A stretch of 64,000 nt of DNA from Pseudomonas phenolilytica (lineage in GTDB: Bacteria > Pseudomonadota > Gammaproteobacteria > Pseudomonadales > Pseudomonadaceae). The translations under genes and the position numbers were made by a program. The DNA is taken from assembly GCF_021432765.1 (NCBI RefSeq), contig NZ_CP058908.1, positions 1,690,001-1,754,000 on the forward strand, read 5' to 3'. Below, piece after piece: positions 26,533 to 37,069 of this stretch. Position 1 is the first letter of the stretch, and each line of letters starts with the position of its first letter. The notes under the pieces were generated by a model. It was not told the DNA's origin and ran no database searches. It saw only the letters and a list, made by a program, of their open reading frames with translations.

Positions 26533-28911
26533 TCAGGGTTTCCAGCGCTTAAGCAGCAGCGCGTTGCTCACCACGCTGACGCTCGACAGCGCCATCGCCG
26601 CGCCGGCCACCACCGGACTGAGAAAGCCCAGCGCCGCCAGCGGAATGCCCACCAGGTTGTAGATGAAGGCCCAGAACAGATTCTGCTGGATCTTGCGGTA
26701 GGTGCGTCGGCTGATTTCCAGCGCCGCCGGCACCAGCCGCGGATCGCCGCGCATCAGGGTGATGCCGGCGGCGTGCATGGCCACATCGGTACCGCCACCC
26801 ATGGCGATGCCGACGTCCGCCGCGGCCAGGGCCGGGGCATCGTTGATGCCGTCGCCGACCATCGCCACCACGGCGCCGCCTTTCTTCAGCTCCGCCACGG
26901 TGGCGGCCTTGTCCGCTGGCAGCACCTCGGCATGCACGTCATCGATGTGCAGCGCTTCGGCCACCACCCGCGCGCTGCCGCGGTTGTCGCCGGTGATCAG
27001 GTGGCTGCGGATATGCCGTGCCGCGAGCCCGGCAATCGCCGCGGCGGCACCGTCCTTGAGGCTGTCACCGAAAGCGAACAGGCCGAGGATGCGCGGCTCG
27101 GGCGTATGCTCCACCAGCCAGGAGAGGGTGCGGCCCTCGGCTTCCCAGCGCTGGGCGGTGTCCAGCAGCTCACCCGGCTGCAGGCCGTACTCCTCGAGCA
27201 TGCGCCGGTTGCCCAGCGCCAGCTGCTGGCCGTCCAGCGATCCGGTGATGCCACGACCGCTCAGGGCCTGGCTCTTCTGCACATCCGGCACGGCGATGCC
27301 GTCGGCTTCGCAGCGCTCCAGCACGGCGCGCGCCAGCGGGTGTCCGCTGCCTCGCTGCAGGGCGCCGGCCAGGCGCAGTATTCGCGCTTCGTCGCCGTCC
27401 ACGGCATGCAGGTGGATGATCTGCGGCTTGCCCGAGGTGAGCGTGCCCGTCTTGTCGAAGGCCACCGCGGTGACCGCATGGGCGACTTCCAGCGCTTCGG
27501 CGTCCTTGATCAGGATGCCGTGGCGCGCCGCCACGCCGGTGCCGGCCATGATCGCCGCCGGCGTCGCCAGGCCGAGGGCGCAGGGGCAGGCGATGACCAG
27601 CACGGCGACGGCATTGATCAGCGCGGTTTCCAGCGCTGCGCCGGCGAGCAGCCAGCCGAGCAGCGTGAATACGGCGATCACCAGCACCGCCGGGACGAAC
27701 ACCTGGCTGACCTTGTCCACCAGCTTCTGGATCGGCGCCTTGGCTGCCTGGGCATCCTCCACCAGGCGGATGATCCGCGCCAGCACGGTCTCGCCGCCGA
27801 GCGCGGTGGTGCGCACCAGCAGGCGGCCTTCGCCATTGATCGCGCCGCCGGTGATGCGGTCGCCGGGACGCTTGTCGACCGGCAGGCTCTCGCCGCTGAT
27901 CAGCGCCTCGTCGGCCTGGCTTTCGCCTTCGAGCACCTCGCCATCGACCGGGAAACGCTCGCCCGGCTTGACCAGCACCCGATCGCCCAGGCGCAGCGCA
28001 GCGATGGCGACATCCTCCTCGTGGCCGTCGACGACGCGCGTGGCGCGTTCCGGGCGCAGCGCCTCCAGCGCGCGGATCGCCGCGCTGGTCTGGCGCTTGG
28101 CGCGGCTTTCCAGGTACTTGCCGAGCAGCACCAGGGCGATCACCACGGCCGAGGCCTCGAAGTACAGGTGCGGCATCTGCCCGACCGGCGTCGCCCACCA
28201 CTGGTACAGGCTCAGGCCGTAGCCGGCGCTGGTACCGAGGGCGACCAGCAGGTCCATGTTGCCGGCGCCGGCGCGTACCGCCTTCCAGCCGGCGACATAG
28301 AAACGCGCACCGAGAACGAACTGCACCGGCGTGGCGAGCAGAAACTGCATCCACGCCGGCAGCATCCAGTGCAGTCCGAACAGGTCGCCGAACATCGGGA
28401 TGACCAGCGGCGCGGCCAGCAGCAGGGCGATCAGCACGGCCAGGCGCTCGCGGCGCAGCCGCTGTTCGGCATTGTCGGCACCGAGCGGTTGCGCCTGCTC
28501 GATCACCTGCGCGTGGTAACCGGCGCCTTCCACCGCCTGGATCAGGGCGTTCGACTCCAGTGTGCCGAGCAGCTCCACCCGCGCGCGTTCGCTGGCCAGA
28601 TTCACCGCCGCGCTGCGCACACCGGGGACCTTGAGCAACGCGCGCTCGACGCGGCCGACGCAGCTGGCGCAGGTCATGCCTTCGATGGTCAGTTCAACCA
28701 CCTGGGTCGGCACGCCGTAGCCGGCGGTTTCCACCGCCTGGATCAGCGTCGTGAGTTCGCTGCCGTCGGCGTCGATGCGCACCTGTTCGTTGGCCAGGTT
28801 GACCGCGGCCGCGGTGACGCCCGGCACCTTGCGCAGCGCGCGCTCGACGCGGCCGGCACAGCTGGCGCAGGTCATGCCGCTGACGGGAAGGGTGAAGGTG
28901 GTCGTGGACAT
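26533..28911 (-). CDS. copA: Copper-exporting P1B-type ATPase
   Basis: A 792-residue inner-membrane Cu(I) exporter. Two N-terminal heavy-metal domains carry CASC at 15-18 and 81-84. Eight transmembrane helices follow, with the transport motif CPC (in [13 protein letters not shown], around residue 443), phosphorylation site DKTGTLT (around 485), HP motif SGHPLA and hinge GDGINDAP. All P-type ATPase catalytic motifs are intact. It is controlled by the CueR operator just upstream and shares a transcript with cueR. A cysteine-rich copper-storage-type protein is encoded 4.5 kb away. Confidence 0.97.
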   Translation of the reverse strand: MSTTTFTLPVSGMTCASCAGRVERALRKVPGVTAAAVNLANEQVRIDADGSELTTLIQAVETAGYGVPTQVVELTIEGMTCASCVGRVERALLKVPGVRSAAVNLASERARVELLGTLESNALIQAVEGAGYHAQVIEQAQPLGADNAEQRLRRERLAVLIALLLAAPLVIPMFGDLFGLHWMLPAWMQFLLATPVQFVLGARFYVAGWKAVRAGAGNMDLLVALGTSAGYGLSLYQWWATPVGQMPHLYFEASAVVIALVLLGKYLESRAKRQTSAAIRALEALRPERATRVVDGHEEDVAIAALRLGDRVLVKPGERFPVDGEVLEGESQADEALISGESLPVDKRPGDRITGGAINGEGRLLVRTTALGGETVLARIIRLVEDAQAAKAPIQKLVDKVSQVFVPAVLVIAVFTLLGWLLAGAALETALINAVAVLVIACPCALGLATPAAIMAGTGVAARHGILIKDAEALEVAHAVTAVAFDKTGTLTSGKPQIIHLHAVDGDEARILRLAGALQRGSGHPLARAVLERCEADGIAVPDVQKSQALSGRGITGSLDGQQLALGNRRMLEEYGLQPGELLDTAQRWEAEGRTLSWLVEHTPEPRILGLFAFGDSLKDGAAAAIAGLAARHIRSHLITGDNRGSARVVAEALHIDDVHAEVLPADKAATVAELKKGGAVVAMVGDGINDAPALAAADVGIAMGGGTDVAMHAAGITLMRGDPRLVPAALEISRRTYRKIQQNLFWAFIYNLVGIPLAALGFLSPVVAGAAMALSSVSVVSNALLLKRWKP

Positions 28912-28944
28912 GGCGAGACTCCTCGATAACTGCCAGCAGGATCA

Positions 28945-28965
28945 ACCTTGACCCTGCTGGAAGGT
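28945..28965 (-). promoter_or_regulatory. CueR operator within the copA promoter
   Basis: ACCTT and AAGGT are separated by 11 bases, the dyad and spacing of the E. coli copA CueR site, with identical GCTGGAAGGT in the right half. On the minus strand the overlapping TTGACC gives a -35 element, followed at MerR-type long spacing by a weak -10. It lies 33 bases before the copA ATG. Confidence 0.9.
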
Positions 28966-28999
28966 CAAGCCCGGGGCGGCTCGAGGTGCGTTTCGCGGC

Positions 29000-29632
29000 T
29001 CAGGCTTGCTCCGGCCAGTCGCCGATCAGGCCGCGGAACAGCGGATCGATCAGCGCCGCTGCCTCGGTGGGCGGGTCGAACAGCTGGTTGTCGCGCGTGT
29101 AGTCGCTGAACAGGCCGACCACCAGCGCGTGCAACGACAGCGCCGCCACCCGCGGCGTAACGCCGGGGCGCAGACAGGTCGCGGCGCTGGTGAAGAGTTT
29201 CTCGCACAGTTCGATGAACTGGTTGATGAACGCCTGGTGGCGTTCCTCGGCGTCGCGCAATTCGTCGGTGAATTCGCAACGGTGCAGCAGGATGGTGAAG
29301 ATGCGCCGCTTCTGTTCGTGCCGGGCGAGCGCCGCCAGTGCCTCGACGGTGAGATCGCGCAGGATTTGCAGCGAGTCCAGTGGCGAGCGCGCATCGCAGC
29401 TGTTCAGGCGTTCGGTGATCTGTTCGGGCGGCAGGCGCACCTGGTTGAGCATCTCGTGGAACAGGTGAGCCTTGTTCTGAAAGTGCCAGTACACCGCGCC
29501 GCGCGTCACGCCGGCATCGCGGGCGATCTGGTCGAGGCTGGTGTGGGCCACGCCCTTGTCCAGAAACAGATGTTCGGCGGAGGCCAGAATGGCGATACGG
29601 GTCTTCTCCGCGTCTTCTTTGGTGCGGCGCAT
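29000..29632 (-). CDS. TetR-family repressor (TtgR/AcrR-like)
   Basis: A 210-residue repressor. The DNA-binding domain (about 10-56) reads ILASAEHLFLDKGVAHTSL and GVTRGAVYWHFQNKAHLF, close to TtgR and AcrR, and the C-terminal ligand domain contains IFTILLHRCEFTDEL, again TtgR-like. In pseudomonads such repressors sit beside RND efflux operons and release DNA on binding hydrophobic drugs. Here the divergent neighbour is instead a Bcr/CflA-type MFS pump, and a TtgR-like operator lies between them, so the pump is the likely target. Confidence 0.9.
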   Translation of the reverse strand: MRRTKEDAEKTRIAILASAEHLFLDKGVAHTSLDQIARDAGVTRGAVYWHFQNKAHLFHEMLNQVRLPPEQITERLNSCDARSPLDSLQILRDLTVEALAALARHEQKRRIFTILLHRCEFTDELRDAEERHQAFINQFIELCEKLFTSAATCLRPGVTPRVAALSLHALVVGLFSDYTRDNQLFDPPTEAAALIDPLFRGLIGDWPEQA

Positions 29633-29725
29633 GGCTCGGGTTCCGGGCGGCCTGGGGCCGCGTCAGCGATCGATCGATGAGAGCAAGGCGAAGCAAAGCG
29701 ACGCTCCGACGGCTTGCCGATGAGT

Positions 29726-29772
29726 GTTTACAATCGAGCGTGTATGTAACAGCATCCGGCATTCCTGTAAAC
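29726..29772. promoter_or_regulatory. TtgR/AcrR-like operator between repressor and MFS pump
   Basis: GTTTACA (29726-29732) is followed by TGTAAC (29745-29750) and by TGTAAAC (29766-29772), an exact inverted copy of the first element. TTTACA-N12-TGTAA matches the arrangement of the P. putida TtgR operator as I recall it. It can serve both divergent promoters. Confidence 0.65.
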
Positions 29773-29831
29773 GTTCGCGGTCCTACGCCAGGCGACCCGT
29801 CGTCGCGCCCCCGCCTTTCCTGTGAGCCAGT

Positions 29832-31004
29832 ATGCCTCTGCGGTTTCTCCTGATATTGGGCGCACTCAGCGCCTTCGGTCCTCTGGCCATCGACATGTAC
29901 CTGCCGGCCTTCCCGGCATTGGCGCGGGCCTTCGCCACCGACGTCGAGCAGGTCCAGCTGTCGTTGGCGGCCTATTTTGTCGGCTTGTCGATCGGGCAGC
30001 TGGTCTACGGTTCGCTGGCCGATCGCTACGGTCGGCGCAAGCCGCTGCTGGCTGGCGTGACGCTGTTTACCCTGGCGTCGCTGGCGTGCTCCTTCGCGCC
30101 GTCGATGGAGTGGCTGATCGGGGCGCGTTTCGTCCAGGCGCTCGGCGGTTGCGCCGGCATGGTGATTTCGCGGGCAGTGGTGCGCGACCTGTGTGACCCG
30201 ATGACCAGCGCCAAGGTGTTTTCGCAACTGATGCTGGTGATGGGGCTGGCGCCGATCCTCGCGCCGGCGGCCGGCGGCGCGCTGTTGCTGGCCTACGGCT
30301 GGTCGGCGATCTTCATCGCGCTGATGCTGTTCGGCGCCGGCTGCCTGCTGGCGGTGGCGCTGTGGTTGCCGGAAACGCTGCCGGCTGGCCACGCCCCGGC
30401 GCCGATGCGCGGTGCGCTGGGCCAGTACCGGCGGCTGTTCGGCGACCGTTTCTTCCTCGGCCACACGCTGACCGGCGCGCTGTGCATGGGCGGCATGTTC
30501 GCCTACATCGCCGGTTCGCCGTTCGTCTTCATCGAGCTGTACGGGGTGCCGAGCGAGCACTACGCCTGGCTGTTCGGCAGCAATGCGGCAGGCTTCATCC
30601 TGATGGCGCAGGTGAATGTGCGCCTGATGCGCTGGCGCGGCCCGGAGTATTGGGTGCGGCGTTGGGTCTGGTTCTACTTCGCCAGCGCACTGGTGTTGCT
30701 GGCGGTCGCGGCAGTGCAGCCCGATGCGCTCTGGCCGCTGATGCTGCCACTGTTCTGTTCTGTGGCATGCCTGGGTTGCCTGCTACCCAACGCCACCGCC
30801 TGCGCGATGGCCGATCAGCGTGCCAACGCCGGTAGCGCCTCGGCGCTGCTCGGCAGCCTGCAGTTCGCCATCGCCGCAGCGGCGGCCGCCGCCGTGGGGG
30901 CGCTGCATGACGGCTCGGCGGTGCCGATGGCCGCGGTCATCAGCCTGTGCGGGCTGCTGGCCGCCGTCACCGCTTGGGTGACGGCGCGGGCGCGGACCAA
31001 CTAA
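29832..31004 (+). CDS. Bcr/CflA-family drug efflux MFS transporter
   Basis: A 390-residue, 12-helix inner-membrane drug/proton antiporter. The N terminus GPLAIDMYLPAFPAL and the loop 2-3 motif GSLADRYGRRKPLL are signatures of Bcr/CflA pumps (bicyclomycin, chloramphenicol, sulfonamide export in characterised members). Helix 4-5 contains VQALGGCAGMVISRAVVRDL. The substrate here is unknown; control by the divergent TtgR-like repressor suggests induction by hydrophobic compounds. It ends immediately next to the stop of the small protein on the other strand. Confidence 0.93.
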   Translation: MPLRFLLILGALSAFGPLAIDMYLPAFPALARAFATDVEQVQLSLAAYFVGLSIGQLVYGSLADRYGRRKPLLAGVTLFTLASLACSFAPSMEWLIGARFVQALGGCAGMVISRAVVRDLCDPMTSAKVFSQLMLVMGLAPILAPAAGGALLLAYGWSAIFIALMLFGAGCLLAVALWLPETLPAGHAPAPMRGALGQYRRLFGDRFFLGHTLTGALCMGGMFAYIAGSPFVFIELYGVPSEHYAWLFGSNAAGFILMAQVNVRLMRWRGPEYWVRRWVWFYFASALVLLAVAAVQPDALWPLMLPLFCSVACLGCLLPNATACAMADQRANAGSASALLGSLQFAIAAAAAAAVGALHDGSAVPMAAVISLCGLLAAVTAWVTARARTN

Positions 31005-31175
31005 CTAAACGCTGGCGCGGACCGGCAAGCTGTGTGGCGCGGTTAGCCGGCGCTGCAGCGTGTTGACGAAGGCGCGAGCTTCGGCCTCGTTGCGGAAGGT
31101 GACCGGATGACGATCCAGCCGGACCTGCCAGGCACCATCGCGGCGAGGCGTGAGCGGGCGGACGAGAATGTTCAT
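31005..31175 (-). CDS. Small conserved hypothetical protein (56 aa)
   Basis: Starts MNILVRPLTPRRDGAWQVRL, preceded by GAGGG; this start is preferred over one 12 codons upstream, which lacks a ribosome site. The protein is basic, with no signal peptide or membrane segment. Residues 9-48 look like a beta strand pair followed by a helix (EAEARAFVNTLQRRL), a compact DNA- or RNA-binding-sized fold, but no family is recognisable. Its stop codon directly abuts the stop of the convergent MFS gene with no intergenic base. Confidence 0.6.
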   Translation of the reverse strand: MNILVRPLTPRRDGAWQVRLDRHPVTFRNEAEARAFVNTLQRRLTAPHSLPVRASV

Positions 31176-31285
31176 GGCGAACCCTCGAGGATTGGTGAGC
31201 GGAAAGTCCACTCTAGACCTGCCAGCGCAGCGGCGCGCCGGGCGTGTTGTCGCACGGCGACGGCCACCTCGCAGGGCGCCGGTCG

Positions 31286-32479
<1,194 letters not shown>

Positions 32480-32622
32480 TCATCTCTCGACTCATCAGTC
32501 AAAAAATGCGGCTATTCAACGGGTTGGGGCGGTGCGCAAGAAATATCGGAGGCTGTTGCTCAAATTCTGAGCGGCCGCCGCGGGGCCGCATGGCAGCGGC
32601 CTCGCGGACCATCATGCAAAGG

Positions 32623-32631
32623 TTATCCACA
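32623..32631 (+). promoter_or_regulatory. DnaA box 2
   Basis: A second exact TTATCCACA in the same orientation, followed by GCGGCGTCCACAG, again with a nearby TCCACA half box, mirroring the layout at box 1. Confidence 0.6.
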
Positions 32632-32666
32632 GCGGCGTCCACAGTAATTGTGGGCAAACTCGATGC

Positions 32667-33257
32667 TCAGTCGTCGAGCGCTTGCAGCTGGCTGCGGCCG
32701 CGGCTGATATCGGCGAGCAGGCGCGCTAGCGGTTGCAGGCTGGCCGCCGGCAGTGCGATATCGAGGGTGGCGCCTTCGGCGTCGAAGCGCTCGTCCTCCA
32801 GTAGCGCGTCGAAATCCGCCAGGCGGGATTTGACCAGCGCCAGCTCGGCGAAGCGGCAATGACAGCGGCAGCGCGAGCGCGACACCAGTTCGCTGCGCTC
32901 GCCGGCCTGCAGGCATTTGGCCGTGGTGCCGCCGTAGGCGCGGGCCAGCCCGCCGGTGCCGAGCTTGATGCCGCCGAACCAGCGGATCACCACCACCGCC
33001 ACCCGGTCGAAGTCCTGTCCCTCGATGGCCGTCAGCATCGGCCGTCCGGCGGTGCCGCCGGGCTCGCCGTCGTCGCTGAAGCGGTACTGGTTGCCGATCT
33101 TCCAGGCCCAGCAGTTGTGCGTCGCGGTCGGATCGCTGACGGCATGGATGAAGGCCTGCGCCTCGTCGGCGGTGGAGACTGGTGCGGCCTTGGCGAGGAA
33201 GCGGCTCTTGCTGATGACTTCCAGCAGTTCACAGGGCGCGCTGAGGGTGAAGGGCAT
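32667..33257 (-). CDS. yigZ: YigZ/IMPACT-family protein
   Basis: A 196-residue member of the UPF0029/IMPACT family. The N-terminal domain (1-120) has the conserved run YRFSDDGEPGGTAGRPML and VVVIRWFGGIKLGTGGLARAYGG; the C-terminal DUF1949 ferredoxin-like domain follows. Bacterial members are broadly conserved and presumed to bind RNA or ribosomes, by analogy with eukaryotic IMPACT; no biochemical role is established. I chose the MPFTLSAPCELLEV start; an extension of 13 residues upstream looks nonconserved. No operon partner. Confidence 0.9.
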   Translation of the reverse strand: MPFTLSAPCELLEVISKSRFLAKAAPVSTADEAQAFIHAVSDPTATHNCWAWKIGNQYRFSDDGEPGGTAGRPMLTAIEGQDFDRVAVVVIRWFGGIKLGTGGLARAYGGTTAKCLQAGERSELVSRSRCRCHCRFAELALVKSRLADFDALLEDERFDAEGATLDIALPAASLQPLARLLADISRGRSQLQALDD

Positions 33258-33451
33258 GGCGGATACGGCGCTGGGCGGCGAATGACGGGCGGCCATTGTA
33301 ACGGCAGCGGCACGGCTGTGCGGCGCGCGACGGGGAGACCGCCGGGCGCGCAGGCTGAACTTCCAGCGGCCCGCGGGCGCCCTAGCAGATAGGCGCCGCC
33401 GCCGAGTTTGCGGCCGCGCCTTTCGCCGATGACCGAACGGAGGACATTGTC

Positions 33452-33781
33452 ATGCTCAATCCCCAGTACCAGTCATGCATCCAGGCCTGTTCCAGCTGTG
33501 CCCTGACGTGCGAAACCTGCGCGGCGTCGTGCCTGCGCGAAGACGACGTGAAGATGATGGCGCGCTGCATCCAGCTCGACCGCGATTGCGCCGACCTCTG
33601 CGCCGTCGCCGCGCTGCTGATGACCCGCGACAGCCCCTATGCGCAGCTCGCCTGCCGGCTGTGCGCGCAAGCCTGCCGCGACTGCGCGGAGGAATGCGCC
33701 AAGCACGCCCACGCGCATTGCCAGGATTGTGCGCAGGCCTGCCGGCGCTGCGCCGAAGAGTGCGAACGCATGGCCGCCTGA
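33452..33781 (+). CDS. Four-helix-bundle copper-binding protein (DUF326/Csp-type)
   Basis: A 109-residue protein with 19 cysteines spaced as CxxxC and CxxC along predicted helices (for example CIQACSSC, CRLCAQACRDC and CQDCAQACRRC), plus a HAHAH cluster. This is the pattern of Csp copper-storage proteins and DUF326, in which cysteines line the core of a helical bundle and hold many Cu(I) ions. With no signal peptide it should be cytosolic (Csp3-like). GGAGG precedes the ATG region. It may buffer copper alongside CopA/CueR, though no CueR box is seen here. Confidence 0.9.
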   Translation: MLNPQYQSCIQACSSCALTCETCAASCLREDDVKMMARCIQLDRDCADLCAVAALLMTRDSPYAQLACRLCAQACRDCAEECAKHAHAHCQDCAQACRRCAEECERMAA

Positions 33782-33791
33782 CGGCCGCTCG

Positions 33792-35345
33792 TCAGGCTTC
33801 GGCGTCGCTGAGGGCGACGTCGTTGCGGCCGCTCTGCTTGACGCGGTACATCGCCTGGTCCGCCGCGCTCAGCAGGGCTTCGAATGTCTCGCCGTCGGCG
33901 GGATACAGGGCGATGCCGATGCTGCAGGCGATCGTCTGCTCGCCCGCATCGGTGGCAATGGGCGCGCGGATCGCCTGCAGAAGCGACTGTCCGGCGCTCA
34001 GGGCGTGCTCCGGCCGCGTCACGTCGCGCAGCAGGACGACGAACTCGTCGCCGCCGTAGCGCGCCACCGTGTCGTAGGGCCGGCTTGCGTGGAGCATGCG
34101 CTGGGCGACCGCCTGCAGCACCTGATCGCCGATCTCGTGACCGAGCTGGTCGTTGATCTCCTTGAAGTGGTCCAGGTCGACCACCATCAGCGCGAACGGC
34201 GTGCCGTGCCGCTGCTGGTAGGCACAGGCTTCGCTGAAGCGGGCGGCCAGCAGGTGGCGGTTGGGCAGGGCGGTCAGCGCGTCGTGGGTGGCGAGGTAGG
34301 TGGAGCGCTCATGCTCGCGCGCACTGTGCTCGATACGCCGGAAGTGACTGACCAGCACCGTCGGCGTCAGCACCAGGGCGCCGGCGAGGATGGCCAGCAA
34401 CGTCAGGGTTTCTCCGGTCAGCAGGTCGTCAAGATGCAGCTGACGCTCGAATCGCAGCGTGGTGGGCTGCGATCGGCTGTCGAGCACGACCTGCTCGCGC
34501 AGCCGCGGCAGCAGTGCGTCCAACGCGCCGTGGCGCACCGGACCACTGGCGAACAGCTCGCTGGTACCGCCCGCAGCGGCGTGCAGCGAAGCCTCGATGC
34601 GCAGACGCGGATCGGTGCTGGCGTTGCGCGCGATGTCGCGCAGCGACTCAGTCTTGATCAGCAGCATGGCCACCATGCTGTTGCCGAACAGGTTGGCACG
34701 GGTACTCGACGGGCTATCTACCGGCCGCTCGACCCGGCGCAGCAGGATGTAGGCGTCGCCGCCTTCGAACATCGAAAACACCGGCGAGGCGACCGAGCGC
34801 GGACGTTTGCGCGCCACCTGCAGCGCGTACGCCAGATGCCCCACGGTTTCCAGCCGGACGCCGTAGATGGATTGAGCCTGAGGGTGTGGCGGGTACATGA
34901 AGAGCACCGGCCAGGTCTCGTCCAGCGGCACGCGAACCGGTAGTGCATGCGCGGCCTGCAGGGGAAAGTCCTGCAACTGAAAGTCCTCGCGCCAGGTGCG
35001 GCGCAGCAGGTCGACGACGGCGTCCTGCTCGTCCAGCGCGACCCGGCTCGCCACTTCGAGCATGTAGATCTGCGGGTAGGCGGCGACCACGGCCGAGGCA
35101 TAGCGGGCGGCGGCCTCGCTGTCGTTCTGTTCGACGGCCTGGAGGAAGGCGGAGAAGCCGGCGAGCACCGCCTCGTTGGTGTCCAGGTGGTTGTGCACGC
35201 TGCTGGCGACGTTGTTCACCTGCTGGGCGAAGCGGATTTCCAAGCGCTGAAGCTCGCTCTTGAGCAGCAGGTGGGCCGAGAAGCCGAGCAACACGAACGA
35301 CAGCAGGATGAAACCGGTAAAGGACCGCCGGCGCTTGGTCAGCAT
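33792..35345 (-). CDS. Diguanylate cyclase with CHASE-type sensor
   Basis: A 517-residue inner-membrane signalling enzyme: TM1 at about residues 9-29, a periplasmic CHASE-like sensor (about 30-325), TM2 (about 330-352), then a GGDEF domain. The active site is intact (RYGGDEFVVLL), with DLDHFKEINDQLGHEIGD upstream, so c-di-GMP synthesis is expected. No RxxD inhibitory site is obvious. The chosen ATG (MLTKRRRSF) has GGAAGAG directly upstream; another in-frame ATG 60 bases earlier would add 20 residues before the membrane helix and is less likely. Confidence 0.9.
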   Translation of the reverse strand: MLTKRRRSFTGFILLSFVLLGFSAHLLLKSELQRLEIRFAQQVNNVASSVHNHLDTNEAVLAGFSAFLQAVEQNDSEAAARYASAVVAAYPQIYMLEVASRVALDEQDAVVDLLRRTWREDFQLQDFPLQAAHALPVRVPLDETWPVLFMYPPHPQAQSIYGVRLETVGHLAYALQVARKRPRSVASPVFSMFEGGDAYILLRRVERPVDSPSSTRANLFGNSMVAMLLIKTESLRDIARNASTDPRLRIEASLHAAAGGTSELFASGPVRHGALDALLPRLREQVVLDSRSQPTTLRFERQLHLDDLLTGETLTLLAILAGALVLTPTVLVSHFRRIEHSAREHERSTYLATHDALTALPNRHLLAARFSEACAYQQRHGTPFALMVVDLDHFKEINDQLGHEIGDQVLQAVAQRMLHASRPYDTVARYGGDEFVVLLRDVTRPEHALSAGQSLLQAIRAPIATDAGEQTIACSIGIALYPADGETFEALLSAADQAMYRVKQSGRNDVALSDAEA

Positions 35346-35580
35346 AGGCTCTTCCACATACAAGGCGGGCGTCCCGTTACCGACTGCAGGCATGCGCAGT
35401 GACATGGCTTGCCCCGCGCCGGCGCGGCGATTACTCGACGAGATATTGTCTGGATGTCAAAAAGCTAGCAAAGCGCCAGCAAAACGTCTACCGGGACGAG
35501 CGAGCGCCGCCACTGGGCTGGCGCGGCGGGGAGCCGCGGGGTGCGTGGCCGCAGCGCAGCGGCCGCTACACAGGAGCTGT

Positions 35581-35967
35581 CTATTGCTGCGCCGGCGTAT
35601 CGCTGCTTCGGCAGGTGATTTCGGCGTAGGGCTGATCGGGCGAGTACTCGCCCGGCACGCGCTCGGTGCGCTGGGTGTTGGGAGCGACATTGAACACGGG
35701 CGAGGCCGAGGTGCTCGAGCGCGCTTCGGCGGGCACATGGAATTCGCAGGTGATCTGCCCCTCGGTGCGATTCATTACCTTCACCGCGCGCACGCCGAGC
35801 AATTCGCCCTCGATACCCTCGGAGCGGGCCGGCACGCCCATCGGGTTGATCTCAACATCCAGACCGTTGAGATGGGCGACGATCTCCGGCTGGGGTGTCT
35901 GCGCGCTGGCCCAGGGCGCGAAGGCCTGCGCGGCGCAGGCCAGGGCGACGAGAAGTTGCTTGCTCAT
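35581..35967 (-). CDS. Hypothetical exported protein (128 aa)
   Basis: A small protein with a clear signal peptide (residues 1-22, ending PWASA) and a periplasmic mature part of about 105 residues that contains two cysteines (near ITCEFH and ITCRSS) able to form one disulfide. It looks beta-rich and resembles no family I can name. AGGAGG lies just before the ATG, a strong ribosome site suggesting good expression. It is isolated: the cyclase gene downstream is separated by about 235 bases and the NYN gene lies upstream with an interspersed repeat in between. Confidence 0.7.
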   Translation of the reverse strand: MSKQLLVALACAAQAFAPWASAQTPQPEIVAHLNGLDVEINPMGVPARSEGIEGELLGVRAVKVMNRTEGQITCEFHVPAEARSSTSASPVFNVAPNTQRTERVPGEYSPDQPYAEITCRSSDTPAQQ

Positions 35968-35983
35968 GGAAACCTCCTTTGTG

Positions 35984-36033
35984 CACCTCTAAAAACTGCC
36001 TGCGTTGCCATCGCCGCGTTGAAAACAGAGGTG
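35984..36033. repeat. Interspersed repeat, copy A, flanked by a 7-bp inverted repeat
   Basis: Core AACTGCCTGCGTTGCCAT followed by CGCCGCGTTG is shared, with five or six differences, with a second intergenic copy near 48.45 kb. Copy A is bracketed by CACCTCT (35984-35990) and AGAGGTG (36027-36033). Confidence 0.55.
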
Positions 36034-36116
36034 CCTCTACGTTCGGGTCCCCTTTAGAAGGGCCTGAGCGCCGTCGGTTCGATGAGCGGTGATCGCGAGC
36101 AGGCGAGCACCCTGGT

Positions 36117-36950
36117 TCAGTGCTTGCCGTGCTTGCGCAGACGCACGTAGAGGTCCTTGCCGCCGGTGGCGCTGCTGCCGCGCGACTCCAGCTCGAAACG
36201 CGACGGCTGGCCGGCGACCAGGTCGCTGAGTTTGCGGCAGCCGTACAGGCGCGGATCGAATGCCGGACGCAGCTTGCTGATGTTCTGCCCGAGCGTGCCG
36301 AGCTGAATCCAGTCGTCCTCCTCGGAAAGGTCGTCGAGCACCTTGGCGATGAAGTCCACCGGCACCTGCTGGCACTTGAGTGCCTCGGTCTTGCTGGCGC
36401 CGCGTGGCGTGCGGCTTTGCGCCTGCTCGACCTGCGCTGCAGCGGCGGCCAGCCGTTCCGGTGCCGCGACCTCTGTGGCGGCCTTCTGCGCATCGTCGCG
36501 CAGCAGCTCGGTATAGATGAACTTGTCGCAGGCGGAGACGAACGGCGAGGGCGTCTTCTGTTCGCCAAAGCCATAGACGGTCAGGCCCTCCTCGCGAATC
36601 CGCGCGGCCAGGCGGGTGAAGTCGCTGTCGCTGGAGACCAGGCAGAAGCCGTCGAAGCGCCGGGTGTAGAGCAGGTCCATCGCGTCGATGATCAGTGCGC
36701 TGTCGGTGGCGTTCTTGCCGGAGGTGTAGGCGAACTGTTGGATCGGCTGAATGGAGTGGTCGAGCAGCACCTTCTTCCAGCTGCCGAGGTTGGGTTTGGT
36801 CCAGTCGCCGTAGATGCGGCGGACGCTGGCGAGACCGTACTTGGCGATCTCCTCGAACAGCGCCTCGACGATGGAGGCGGGCGCGTTGTCGGCATCGATC
36901 AGTACGGCCAGGTGTTTCTGCTTGTTCGAATTGCTGGGCTTGGTGGCCAT
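36117..36950 (-). CDS. NYN-domain protein with C-terminal LOTUS (OST-HTH) domain
   Basis: A 277-residue protein. The N-terminal NYN/PIN-like domain (about 14-150) carries the acidic metal-site signatures LIDADNAP (17-24), a second acidic patch after AMDLL, and LVSSDSDFTRLA, implying a metal-dependent RNase. After a linker, residues 195-275 form a LOTUS/OST-HTH domain that binds RNA, often G-quadruplexes. The pairing is the bacterial counterpart of eukaryotic MARF1/Limkain-type RNases. Target unknown. It is monocistronic. Confidence 0.9.
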   Translation of the reverse strand: MATKPSNSNKQKHLAVLIDADNAPASIVEALFEEIAKYGLASVRRIYGDWTKPNLGSWKKVLLDHSIQPIQQFAYTSGKNATDSALIIDAMDLLYTRRFDGFCLVSSDSDFTRLAARIREEGLTVYGFGEQKTPSPFVSACDKFIYTELLRDDAQKAATEVAAPERLAAAAAQVEQAQSRTPRGASKTEALKCQQVPVDFIAKVLDDLSEEDDWIQLGTLGQNISKLRPAFDPRLYGCRKLSDLVAGQPSRFELESRGSSATGGKDLYVRLRKHGKH

Positions 36951-37069
36951 GTTGCGTCCCTGTCAGGAGAATGCTCCGACCATAACGCCGGCGTGCGGCC
37001 GCTGGCCATAGGGCCGTTGCCGCGTCGGCTCGGTTAGCATGCGCGCTTTCGTCTGCACGGGAAGCTCGC

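Noticed and set aside
26773..28929. A 718-codon open frame antisense to copA
   Set aside because: Long antisense frames are expected in GC-rich coding DNA. The translation is rich in Arg, Gln, Gly and His without domain motifs, while the opposite strand encodes a complete P-type ATPase.
29000..29632. Assignment of the TetR-type gene as ttgR itself
   Set aside because: The sequence resembles TtgR and AcrR but no RND operon adjoins it; naming it ttgR would overstate the evidence.
32571..32589. Rho-independent terminator in the gene-free stretch
   Set aside because: The GCGGCC/GGCCGC stem is short and not followed by a T-run; such GC palindromes arise easily at this base composition.
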